Source: Ophiothrix spiculata
Lineage: Eukaryota; Echinodermata; Ophiuroidea; Amphilepidida; Ophiotrichidae
Strand: one strand, 5' to 3'
DNA length: 34,736 nucleotides
Assembly: GCA_000969725.1 (NCBI GenBank)
Contig: JXSR01S046147.1
Shown: piece after piece, positions 10,584 to 21,646 of the stretch
Numbering within the stretch: the stretch's first letter is position 1
How the letters are laid out: each line of letters starts with the position of its first letter
Notes under the pieces: generated by a model
Database searches by the model: none
What the model was told of the DNA's origin: nothing
The model's input: the letters and a program-made list of their open reading frames with translations, nothing else
Translations under genes and position numbers: made by a program

Positions 10584-13500
10584 TTAGCCTAATATTTTCT
10601 CCATAGTAAGTTAATATATAAATGCCCTAAATATCTTAATTGTTATGCTTGGACTTAATTTACATAAATCGATTTTCTCATTCGTTATAAAGTGGTAAGA
10701 AAAGTAACTTTTAGAAAAGTGTTATGTCCACACTTTATCTGCTTAACATATAGAAATCCTCACAATTATTAATATCAACAGTTGGATTACAAAAGTTGTA
10801 ATTATAGCTTACACATGTAAGCAAAAACTGTTCATTTAAAAATAGAATTGACTGCAAAAAGGTTGATCAAAAATGGAACCATATCAACTGTTGGGGAATT
10901 ACAAAAAAAACACCAGTTTTCCACGTGCTATTACCAAAATGTTGTATCGGGTTTGCCAACAGTTGGCTCTTGAAAACACGTTCTGTTCGAGTAGTTTTGC
11001 CCGACATTTGGGCAAAGATGTGTGCCCAACGATGTTATTTGTATTTTGCCTAACTGTTGAGTTGCAGCCTCCTTCCACGTTGGGTAAAATCACCCCCAAA
11101 AATGCTCAACTTTTTGCACTGAAGTATTGGCCTTTACTAAGATAAGATTATTAGTATTATTAGTGCTTCAGCAGATTATTTGTCATACTTATTTAATTTA
11201 AGTCACCTGTAAGTGACATACCATATTTAGCAACCACATTTAGCCAAAAGTGGTATATCACTGTTAACCGTATTACCGTTCAATACCTTAAAGAGAAAAA
11301 ACAAGATATGCAAATGGAGCAATCTTGCCGTATCACAAATTTTCTTCGACGATGTATTCATGTGACATTGTCCCAGTTCCTTAAAGCAATTAACTCACTT
11401 TACATAAACAAATTACCTCATTCAAAGTAATTTTCATTTTAAAGTGCTGCAGTTCATTACATTTTGTACTAATCCAAGGCTCAACATTGTTTTTTTTTGT
11501 TTAAGTGTTTAATTCTGTATCTGTTCTAGTGTTTGTTTTAAGTACTCTGGCGTGGTAGTAGGACTTGAGACAAGCGTAATAGGAGATCTAACAAAGTTTC
11601 CTTTTTCAACCATAACACTTTTATTACAAATCACCAAGAGTATTAAATGTAGATATTTTGTAGAATGAAGACCTTTAAATCTATATCAAAACAGGGTTGC
11701 TTTGTGATGCATGCATATTTTCTGAATATAGAATGTAAAATTACAAACAAAAAATCACGAATGCTCATAAACTGAATTGAATACAGCACTAAGTAGCCCG
11801 TATGTAGTATTGCTTTATGACTATAGGAGCTGGATTTTTTCGACGTTGTTATTAATGGCATATCGCCTAAGTAAAATATATTACCAATATGTTGATTAAT
11901 CAACACTATTTAAAAAGATAAAAAAAATATGGCTTATTTCAGTTTCTATAATTTATTAACGTAAATTAAGAGCATCGAAAACTAAACTTTGCATTATGTG
12001 TAAAAAAGTATACCGTTTGAAAAAACATTGTGCAAGACTGCCTTCATGAATATCAAATGATATTATCAGAAGGGGTAGAAAGAAAAGAGTTCTTTTTCAT
12101 CTTAGAAATAGCAAATGATTTTTTAAAAATTTTATTTTTATTTCTTCCCAGTATTTATTTTTGCTACTTGCGGTAGTATACTACTTTTGCGATATACTAT
12201 AGGATATAGGATCAGGTGCTCATTTAGTGAATCTTAATAATTGATAATCATAAATTTCATATTTTTCAACAAGATTGAAAGCATTTATGAACATATTACT
12301 AAGAGTATGAAATGAAGACTTATCTTAACGCATTTAACTGAACACAACCCAAACAATTTTGTTATCAACAATCAATACGGTGTTGATAACCTTAATAATC
12401 TGAAGTGCAGTTTATGTAGACAAATGCATGGTATCAAATAATCTATCAAACAGAAATCACTGATCAGTGACCTATTGGCTACCTAAACATCTCAACGATA
12501 TAGTAAAAATATAACTTTACATGAACAGTATCATGCAGTTCCACTGCTCATTGTTACACGTGTAATAATGTTGGAATATACGGAGAAATTACTTCTTTTC
12601 CACTTTAGACATATTAAATGAACTAGACCTTCATAAAAAGCATTTCGTAACTACCTTTATTATTAAAGTCACCTTCAGCTTAATGTATATGCTTTTCCGA
12701 TTCTAAAAAGGGTGTTTTTTTTATACTAACAGTACTGTTCGATACAACAACAACAAAATGATATGCAAATAGAGTGATCTTGCCAAAACCCGAGTTTTGA
12801 TTGAGGAGGTATAAAGTCGTGACAATGTCCCATTTAGTTAAGTGATTAATACTCTTTACGTAACAAGTTACTCATTCAACAGTTTTAAGTGATGCAGTTA
12901 ATCACATTAATTTCAATTTTTTCAATTTTCTTACTGTTTTTAATTTTCTTTTTTGTTCCTCTATGCATGTAAACATTTTCTTAGAGACCCTTACTAAAGA
13001 GGCCCTGGTTTCTTATAATGTAAAATGAAACAAATTTTAATCAAAAATATATTATCTTTGAATTATTAAAGGTTAAAAACAATTTATAAACACATTTTGC
13101 TTTACAACTGTTATTGTGTTAGGTTTGTCTTGTAATTGTATCTTCCTTGTTGCAGAAACGTCGAGTCTCTATGTTTTTAGTATATACCCATTTGGATGTT
13201 GATATGTTAATCAATTGTTTTTAACCTATTTCCCACTGATTAAGATATTGATTGATATTGATACTAAGAGAAGAGATGAACGTCGGCCCACAAACCTCTG
13301 CGCCCGGTTGATAAACCGATTTTGCCCTGATTTTTTCTTGAAAAACCTTCCAAAATAGCCCATATAATTTTGTTAAATAATATATTATTTGCCTATAAAT
13401 TCAACAGAATTTCTCCGATTTTGATTTTCAAATGAATACGCCAGTACAAGAAAACCCCAACTCCAATAGCTCCCTTCTGTAAATTATACTTACAAAATAT

Positions 13501-13687
13501 AAATGCATACAAATCTCTGAAAATGATTTCATATCACTAAAAATGTCTATATCCCAATCATAGTGTCACATTTGACCTTGTAGTTGACTTTTTTAGACAT
13601 TGTTATATGGTTGTTATAGCCTATATTAGCTATATTTAAACAGCCAGTTCAAGAAAACCCAACTCCATGAGCTCCTCTCTGCAACTA

Positions 13688-14084
13688 CACTCTAAATTTC
13701 TAAACGTTTGGCAGCTAACATGTTCTGACCCATTTTTCCTAATACATACAACGCTTTTAATAATAAGTGTTTGTTTATTAACGTTTGATTACTGACACAT
13801 AGCGTCCCAAAATACAAAAAACGGTCATTTAAACCATAAGGAAACAAACACATCCAAACAAACCGTTTGCATTAATTGGGTTCCAATGAAGTGCCTATAT
13901 GTGTCTTGCAACGCATAAAACACATGAAACATCACCGTTTGCATTAATTGGGTTCCAATGAAGTGCCTATATGTGTCTTGCAACGCATAAAACACATGAA
14001 ACATCAGTCCACACGTGCTTACGATAAAACAGTCAGCTTATCCATTAATAAACAAACGCCTTAAACGTTTGAAAATTTAGAGTG
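13688..14084. mobile_element. TIR element D (CACTCTAAATTT ends, 397 bp), absent from copy 2
   Basis: The terminal repeats read CACTCTAAATTTCTAAACG and, from the right, CACTCTAAATTTTCAAACG. TA flanks both sides, and the duplicate at about 21533 shows the empty site. It contains a perfect 72-bp tandem duplication. It lies about 110 bp downstream of the stop codon of gene copy 1. No transposase is encoded. Confidence 0.88.
13862..14005 (+). repeat. Perfect tandem duplication, 2 x 72 bp, within element D
   Basis: Units 13862-13933 and 13934-14005 are identical, each starting ACCGTTTGCATTAATTGGG and ending CATGAAACATC. Absence of any mismatch implies a recent event. Confidence 0.97.
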
Positions 14085-14193
14085 TATATACCATAAGAAT
14101 TATCTAACAGTTTTGTTGATTTTGTTGTAATGAACATTCAACGGTAATATGTAGACAATAATAACTGTGCACCATCTTTTTTGAAGTCATTGT

Positions 14194-14822
14194 TTAATAT
14201 CGGAGGCGTTTGTTTTGAGACGAGGTACTTTCTGATGGACCGTATCTGAATAAAAGTACCGAGGCACAAAATAAACATCGACGATTAAAACAGATTATAG
14301 AATTAAAAGATGGTGCAAATTTAATATTAATTACAGTATTTTTTCTTTTATATTCTTACTAATTTTGACCATTTTGGATAAAAACAGGTGCAAATCACAA
14401 TTTCAATTAGTTTGCATCATTGCTATCTGCTAAAAATATCGATCAGTCCACGCACTGTTTCTGCGTTGCGTTAAGTCGAACGCGATCTCTGTATCGTTAT
14501 TTTTAAGGCATGCGCGCTATTCTCGAAAGCACCGCGTACACGCTGGTCTTATCAGAAGTCATTGTTACCATTGTAAAACCATAGACGCGGGTTATTAATT
14601 TAAAATAAATTGAAACAAATTAAATTCTTACGTTTGTGCGAGCCCTTCACCGTGGCCATCTCCTTCATCATCAGCATCACCTCCAGTCCGATGTACAAAA
14701 AATAACAAAATAATCACACAACAAGTCATTGAACGTATTCCTTGAGTTGAGGCTACACGACGGCAGCCAGTCACGAGTATATTTCCCGTAAATAATGTCC
14801 TTATGCGACAGTAGTCTAGCAT
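14194..14822 (-). CDS. Two-exon small protein gene, copy 1 (unknown family, possible signal peptide or membrane anchor)
   Basis: Exon 1 coding is 14822-14632 and exon 2 coding is 14245-14194; the intron is about 386 bp. Exon 1 ends CAAAC before a GTAAGA donor. Exon 2 follows a TTTATTCAG acceptor in phase (split codon AC/A, Thr). The product is 80 residues from ATG 14822, or 49 from an internal ATG (Met32). An in-frame TAA lies two codons upstream of ATG 14822, so that is the longest start; which ATG is used is unsure. Residues 34-43 are a hydrophobic run (CCVIILLFFV), then an acidic Gly-rich stretch (residues 47-60), then a Ser-rich tail with a Lys-Arg pair and C-terminus LRY. Compared with copy 2, the readable coding sequence differs almost only at silent positions, which is the main evidence that it is real. 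The family is not recognised. If secreted, Lys-Arg could be a processing site, but no amidation Gly is present. Function is not inferred. Confidence 0.62.
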
Positions 14823-14987
14823 ACTTTAAGTGAGTCTCTATGCTCAACGGTTGGATATCAATAATAATGCTGATCAAGTAGAAAGCTAAATAGAAATTAC
14901 TTGTCAAAGTCGGCCACGTTTTTAAAGAGCAACGCTGATATCATATACTAGTAGAGCGTCCTCTATGTGAGTTTACAACCAGGTGAA
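14823..14987 (-). promoter_or_regulatory. Putative core promoter and 5' UTR of small gene, copy 1
   Basis: Going upstream from ATG 14822, about 70 bp are identical to copy 2, and only about four substitutions occur up to 14987, after which similarity drops. A TATA-like TTTAAAAA on the minus strand (14926-14919) would place a start site near 14897. From there the first ATG is 14822. Another ATG at 14907 opens a different frame but would lie upstream of that start site. Promoter function is inference from position and conservation. Confidence 0.4.
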
Positions 14988-15794
14988 ATTTGTATATCAA
15001 ACTATTGGTGATATTCTAGTATTTGAGACATTATGGTTAACCTATAAATATTAACCGGATAAACCGGATAAATATTTTATTGAAAATACAAATGGTTGCA
15101 AACAATTATTATCAATCGAAAAAAGGTATGAGACTTATTCATACACCGATTTAAGGCTAAATGTTAAAATGTTTCAGTATTTCATTATTTTGGCGTTACA
15201 TGAAGACTATAAGTCGCACCAGTAAATCTGCCTAATATACTTTAGTAAATCAGGCAACTGCAATTACTAAGGAAGGATTGTTAAAAACTGATCAGAAAGA
15301 AAAAAAACTGGTAGTCCTATTCTTAAATTTATCCAAGTCACGCGTTTACGTTTCTCTTGAACTTGAAAGTTATATAACTTTATAGTTACACTTCAGAAGA
15401 AGTCCTACTTGCAACCTGATTGATAGAACTCTTTAAGCCTGGTTGCTTTGCATACAATCTCACATCATTGTCTAAATCATAAAATCTCGAATTTTGAAAT
15501 GCAGATAATGTCATGGCGTTAGAATAGATTGAATTAAGTTATGCAGAAAACAGCCTGTGTGTTATTGCTTTAAAAATTTATTTGGTAATGGTTTATTTAT
15601 CATTATCTATAATTTCTCGAATTCACATTTTCAGAAATACACTTTATGTAGGCAAATAGAGTACATCGAATATAATGTAAAATCAAATTAGGAACATAGC
15701 AACACATACGTTATTTCAAAATCTTTTACTGATACTTTCTCCAGAAGTCCGTCCAAATACTTTCAAATCATTCTATAATCATGTAATCATATTG

Positions 15795-16570
15795 AGTCAG
15801 ATTCCTTCCAACTCAATGAAACAAGTGAGGACTGTGTGTTTAAAGAGCTGTGCAGGCTTAATGTATCCAAGAGCGCTGGCTTAGATGGCTTACCAACCCG
15901 CTTTCTGAACGATGCAGCTGATGTTAAACAGCTCGCTAACATTTGTCATTAATTTGCCTCTCACATCTGAGAAATACCCTAGTGAAATGAAGGTTGCTAA
16001 AGTCATACCTCTCTTCAAAAAGAAAAACAGGTTGGAGGTTGGTAACTATGGACCCGTCAGCATTCTTCCAGTTGCATCCAAGGTTGTTTATGAGCAACTA
16101 AATCATACCGATAATAATATTTTGTTCAAGATCCAGTCAGGTTTTAGAAGCAAACATTCGACAGATTTCTGTCTTATTTACTTGCAAGGTCACATCAAAA
16201 ACAAAATCAGCGATGTTTTTTTCACAGGCATGACGCTGCTTGTTTTCAAAAAGCTTTTGACAGTGTCAATCATTCCATTCTGTGCAAAAAAACTTTATGG
16301 TATTCGCTCCACCAATCACCTTTTTGTGATCACAAATTGTTGATTCAAATGGGTCTCTTTCTGATTCAATGCAGCTGACATGTGGTGTCCCTCAGGGGAG
16401 CATTAAGGCCCCATTTGGTTTTAGTGCTATGTTAATGATATTATGCTGATGACAGTGCCCTTATTGTCTCAGACAAAGATCCACTCAAAATAAAACACGA
16501 CTAAGCAAAAATCTTGAAAACTGCAACAAGTGGCTAACTAAGGTCGTGGCAGAATTATACCATTGAATGT
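15795..16570 (+). pseudogene. Broken LINE reverse transcriptase, fingers-palm region
   Basis: Conceptual translation in shifting frames gives the RT core in the right order: KSAGLDGLPTRFLNDAA (about 15870), SEMKVAKVIPLFKK, then VGNYGPVSILPVASK (about 16040-16085), FKIQSGFRSKHSTD, a GVPQGS box (about 16383) and YADDSALIVSDKD (about 16443-16480). The longest open stretch is 15912-16343 (143 codons); several frameshifts and stops separate the blocks. No endonuclease or 3' end is present. The motifs fit an APE-type non-LTR element of the jockey/CR1/L2 group, without certainty on clade. It sits exactly between the two segmental duplicates. Confidence 0.88.
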
Positions 16571-16575
16571 GAAGG

Positions 16576-16824
16576 TCATATTATTTGTCTCAATTGATCA
16601 ATGGTAAGGCCCAAGTATTTGACAGATAAAATAGGGATGCTGTGACCTTGGAATGGTCCCTGGTGGTATATGACATCTTCAAACCTTTTTAAGATGTCAT
16701 ATACCGCCGGGAACCATTCTGCGTTTACCACAACTCTATTTTTGTAAATTGAGGGGCGTTGAAGGATCATTTTGTGCTTTGCTTCCAAGAATTCTCTTGG
16801 CGCAGTCAAGCGTGACCAAGACAT
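16576..16824 (-). pseudogene. Open frame with faint RT-like end, built over a palindrome
   Basis: An 82-codon minus-strand frame ends with SVKYLGLTID, reminiscent of the segment that follows the palm in LINE RTs, but in the opposite orientation to the adjacent RT fragment. The middle is encoded by a near-perfect palindrome (16651-16719). The remaining sequence is not recognised. It may be an inverted fragment of the same or another LINE, or chance. Confidence 0.3.
16651..16719. repeat. Inverted repeat, 29-bp arms, 11-bp loop
   Basis: Arms 16651-16679 and 16691-16719 pair with three mismatches (GAATGGTCCCTGGTGGTATA.. against ..TATACCGCCGGGAACCATTC). It would form a stable hairpin. Confidence 0.88.
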
Positions 16825-16829
16825 TCAAT

Positions 16830-17334
16830 CACCTGTTTATCACTCTATTACAGATAAACATTCCATATGACCACTCAACTTGAGTAGTGAAGTGACCTTG
16901 ATTTTTCAAAAATCAAATTTGACCTAAAAATTACGTTTTTGACCCATTTTGGTTGTTGAAAAATTTATCATATTCGGAGTTCCATTTCACACCCAACAAG
17001 ATTATCTATCAAATATGACCAAAAGCAACTTAAGTTTACAGATATTTTCCTCATAAATTGACCTTTACATAAAAAAGTGGTAAAAATAATTTATTCCAAC
17101 TTTATGAGCAACCGTGTATGTACCTTTTATGCCATACTATCATGAAATCTGCAATACATGGTTTTAGAGGCAATTGCTGGTTTTCAACAGGTCTATTTCC
17201 TCACAAAAATCGCATGTAACACGAACTTTAAATTTTATGTATTTATTCATTTATTTATTTATTAATTCTTTTTAATATTTTATTCAAGTGAAAATCGTAA
17301 AGTGACTTGTTTTTATTCAATAGAGTTGAGCCAT
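16830..17334. other. No gene seen; fragment related to GTGA-family interior, then TTTA repeats
   Basis: Near 17178, TGCTGGTTTTCAA is the reverse complement of a segment inside element A (near 9250), so a decayed relative may lie here. A TTTATTTATT microsatellite-like stretch covers about 17237-17270. No coding signal is seen. Confidence 0.4.
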
Positions 17335-20300
17335 AATTATCAATGAGTCAGTTCAAATATTTTAACAGAGTGTTAACAGTGAAATGATTTTTGGGGGAAT
17401 ATAAATTATACATCAGACTTTGACGTTTATTTTCATTTGTTTGCACCATAATTTTCAATGTAACAATTTACCGTTTTCTACCAAAAATCAACCCGTACCA
17501 ACCATCCAATGAACATAGTGTGCTGTTTGATATATCAATCTAAAAGTACTATAACCAATGTCATAATGAAATAATTGTCCAAATCTCCATTCAGTCTGCG
17601 TATCTTACCTAACCAAATCGCCTTTAAAATATTTTACAGGTCTCCAATTATTTACAATTCACTTTGGCTTTTTATTCATTAGTGATATCAAAACACATTT
17701 ATCACTGATCAAGGTCATCAAACCAAAGCATTTTCCTAGGTTACGGTATGTTGTTAAAACCATTATTGTTTCTCTTGTTTGAATGCATGCAATAAAGCAC
17801 CAGAAAACCCTGACACAGCTAACCGATTTAATAGTGTTGTTTGAGCAGTATAAAATTGCACAATAACTTGGTTTTATTAAATATACGAGGGTTTTTTCAG
17901 ATGGATGGATAGCAGTATGACATTTTCGCCTTGAGTGAATTAAATGAAATATCAATCTTGGCCTTGACTCAGATGAACGCATTAATAGTACCTAGGGCGA
18001 ACATTATTTTCCTACTTATATAATTTAGGACACCTGCGAGTTTTGTGAGATATGTTTTCCCTAAGTCGCCTTTAGTCAAATTGAAAGTGGTTTAATCACA
18101 TTACCATTTGATGCAAAGGGGAAATCAAGATATGTAAACAGAGCAATCTTGCCGTGTCCCGAGTTATCATAGAGGAGATATTTTGTCATGAAAATGTTCA
18201 ATTTCGTTACCTATCGCCTTCAATTCATTACCCCTTAGACGGTTAATTGGCATTAATCATATTATACGACCAATTAATGCCAAACCTTTGAATAGTTTAA
18301 TAGTTCCGTATTTTACTTCTTTGGTGTTACAATATGAGACGATTATGCATAACACTAATTACCCTATAGACAATAAGTACCTTCTGGCATTAACCATATT
18401 ATAATACCGATTTAATTTCAAACGTTTAAATAGTTTTATTACAGTATTTTACAACTTATTAAGACAACAATATTAAGACGAATTTGCCAATCTACATATT
18501 AGATTCTCTTTACTTAACACAACTTAAATTACTGAGAAAGGTATTTTAAAACCATATTACAATGTTTAGAAATGACACATCTCTTTTCAAATGTATCTGA
18601 GTTATTTGTTTATATTTCTTCAACTTTAAATGTTTCTCTCGAAACCATAATATCATGAATATTTCCAAATTAAAATACCGAGCACTTTGACTAAATCATA
18701 TTACCTCGAATGTTTTTAAAGAAATAGGCTCTGGTATTAAACATTGAATTGAGTTATCTAGCAAGTGGCTCTTGTGTTTGCAATAATATAATTGCACTTT
18801 TTCGGAACCATGATCATTTGTTTATGCTTTTAATTTGACTTCCAAAGTTCCTATGATCACTAAAATGCACTTTTCGTGGACAAATTAATAGCATTAATAC
18901 TAAATTCAATTAGGCGCAAAGAAGCACTTGGTTTATTTTATAATTTTAGCCTAATATTTTCTCCATAGTAAGTTAATCTATAAATGCCCTAAATATCTCA
19001 ATGCTATGCTTGGACTTAATTTACATAAAATCGATTTTCTCATTCGTTATAAAATGGTAAGAAAAGTAACTTTTAGAAAAGTGTTATGTCCACACTTTAT
19101 CTGCTTTACATATAGAAATCCTCACAATTATCAATATCAACAGTTGGATTGCCAAAGTTGTCATTATAGCTGACACATGTAAGCAAAAACTGTTCATTTT
19201 AAAATAGAATTTATTGCAAAAAGGTTGATCAAATATGGAACCATATCAACTGTTGGGGAATTACCAAAAAACCCAGTTTTCCACGTGCTTTTAACAAAGT
19301 GTTGTATCGGGTTTGCCAACAGTTGACTCTTTAACACACGTTCTGCTCAAGTAGTTTTGCCCAACATTTGGGCAAAGATGTGTGCCCAACGACGTTGTTT
19401 GTGTTTTGCCCAACTGTTGAGTTGCAGCCACCTTCAACGTTGGTCAAAATCACCCCCAAAATGCTAAACTTTTAGCACTGAAGTATTGGCCTTGACTAAG
19501 ATAAGATTATTAGTATTATTAGTGCTTCAGCAGATTTTTTTTCATACCGTTTAATTTAAGTCCCCTGTAAGTTACATACCATATTTAACAACCACCTATA
19601 GCCAAAAGTAGTATATCACTGTTAATCGTATACCGTTCAATACCTTAAAGAGAAAAAACATTATATGCAAATGGAGCAATCTTGCCGTATCACCAATTTT
19701 CTTCGAAGATGTATTGATGTGACATTGTCCCAGTTCCTTAAGCAATTTACTCACTTTACATAAACAAATTACCTCATTTAAAGTAATTTTCATTTTAAAG
19801 TGCTGCAGTTTATTACATTTGGTACTAATCCAAGGCACAACATTGTTGTTTTGTTTTAAGTGTTTGATTCTGTATCTGTTCTAGTGTTTGTTTTAAGTAC
19901 TCTGACGTTGTAATATAGGACTTGACACAGCGTAATAAGTTTTTAAGTTTTTGAGACAGATTTTAAGTGCTGCATTAATCACATTTTATATCATTTTAAG
20001 TTTTACAAAAATGTTATATTTATTAGTTCCAAGTATTTATTTTTGCTACTTGTGGTAGTATACTACTTTTGCGAAATGATATAGGATCAGGTGCTCATTT
20101 AGTGAATCTGAATAATTGATAATCATTAAGTTCATATTTGTCAACAAGATTGGAAGTATTTGTGAACATATTACAAAGAGTATGAAATGAAGACTTATCT
20201 AAACGCATTTAACTGAACACAACCCAGGATGTTGTTATCAACAATCAATACGGTTATCAGGACTGGTGTTGATAACCTTAATTATCTGAAGCACAAATTC

Positions 20301-21646
20301 ATGGTATCAAATAATCTATCAAACAGAAATCAGTGATCTATTGGCTACCTAAACATCTCAACGATATAGTTAAAAACTTTACATGAACAGAATCAGTTCC
20401 ACTGCTCATTGTTACACGTGTAATAATGTTGGAATGTATGGAGAAATTACTTCTTTTCCACTTTAGACATATTAAATGAACTAACCTTCATTAAAAGCAT
20501 TTCGTAACTACCTTTGTTATTAAAGTCACCTTCAGCTTAATGTATATGCTTTTCCAATTCTAAAAAGGTTTTTTTATACTAACAGTACTGTTCATACAAC
20601 AACAAAATGATATGCAAATAGAGTGATCTTGCCAAAACCCGAGTTTTGATTGAGAAGATATTAAGTGGTAACAATATCCCATTTCGTTAAGTGATTTTAC
20701 GTAACAAGTTACCCATTCAACAGTTTTAAGTGATGCAAGAAATCACATTATTTCAATTTCTTCAATTTTTTGTTTGTTCCTCTATGCATGTAAACATTTT
20801 CTTAGAGACCCTTACTAAAGAGGCCCTGGTTTCATATAATGTGAAACAAAAACAAATTTTAATCAAAAATATATCATCTTTGAATTGTTTTAGGTTAAAA
20901 ATAATTTATTAACACATTTTGCTTTACTACTGTTATTGTGTTGGGTTATTGTCTTGTGTTTTTATCTTCCTTGTTACAGAACAGTTGTATCTGTTCGAAA
21001 CGTCGAGTCTCTATGTTCTTTAGTATTGTATATACCTATTTAGATGTTGATATGTAAGTAAATTGTTTTTAACCTATTCCCCATTGATTTTACTAAGAGA
21101 AGAGATCAACGTCGACCAGTGAACCTCTGCGCACGGTTGACAAACCGATTTTGTCCCGATTTTTTCTTCAAAACCTTCCTAAATAGCCCATATATTTTGT
21201 AAAATAATATATTATTTACCTGAAAATTAACAGTAATTGACATAATTTCTCCGAATTTGATTTTCAAATGAATACGCCAGTACAGGAAAACCCCAACTTC
21301 AATAACTCCCTTCTGTAGATTATAATTACAAAATATAAATGCATACCAATCTCTGAAAATGCTTTCTCATCACTAAAAACTGGCATTTTCTTGTCTATAT
21401 CCCAATCATAGTGTCACATTTGACCTTGTAGTTGACTTTTTAGACATGGTTAGATAATTGTTATAGCCTATATTAGCTATATTTAAACAGCCAGTACAAG
21501 AAAACCCCAACTCCATGAGCTCCCCTCTGAAACTATATACTATAACAATTATCTAACAGTTTTGTTGATTTTGTTGTAATGAACATTCAACGGAAATATT
21601 TAGACAATAATAACTGCACACCACTGATCTTTTTTGAAGTCATTGT

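Larger units (their letters stand above)
7965..15752 (+). repeat. Segmental duplication, copy 1
   Basis: Collinear, same-orientation similarity to 17335-23210. It starts near the shared ATGAGTCAGTTCAAAT (about 7974) and ends at the shared TCCAGAAGTCCGT (15740-15752). Copy 1 is longer because of three element insertions (8896-9486, 10319-10583, 13688-14084) and a stretch near 11590-12130 that copy 2 has largely lost. Most of it is non-coding with frequent small indels. The two-exon gene is the only part with coding-like conservation. Confidence 0.93.

Noticed and set aside
10873-11145. 90-codon plus-strand frame and an antisense 66-codon frame with GCCCAAC/TTGGGC motifs
   Set aside because: Copy 2 carries frame-shifting indels in the same stretch (about 19236-19500), so neither frame is maintained. 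The repeated motifs look like non-coding repeat sequence.
13120-13190. Plus-strand exon start (CTTCCTTGTTGCAG before AAACGTCGAGTCTC)
   Set aside because: Copy 2 has extra sequence between the acceptor-like site and GAAACGTCGAG and no shared frame. It is more like the tail of an old retroelement.
13270-13330. Conserved block read as a minus-strand exon (KSVYQPGAEV)
   Set aside because: Comparison of the copies gives about eight amino-acid changes in some twenty codons, so there is no coding constraint.
14677-14907. 76-codon minus-strand frame starting MTSNFYLAFYL, also visible in copy 2
   Set aside because: It ends at a stop before the splice donor and does not join exon 2 in frame. One of the few differences between copies changes Phe to Leu in it, and its ATG would lie upstream of the likely transcription start.
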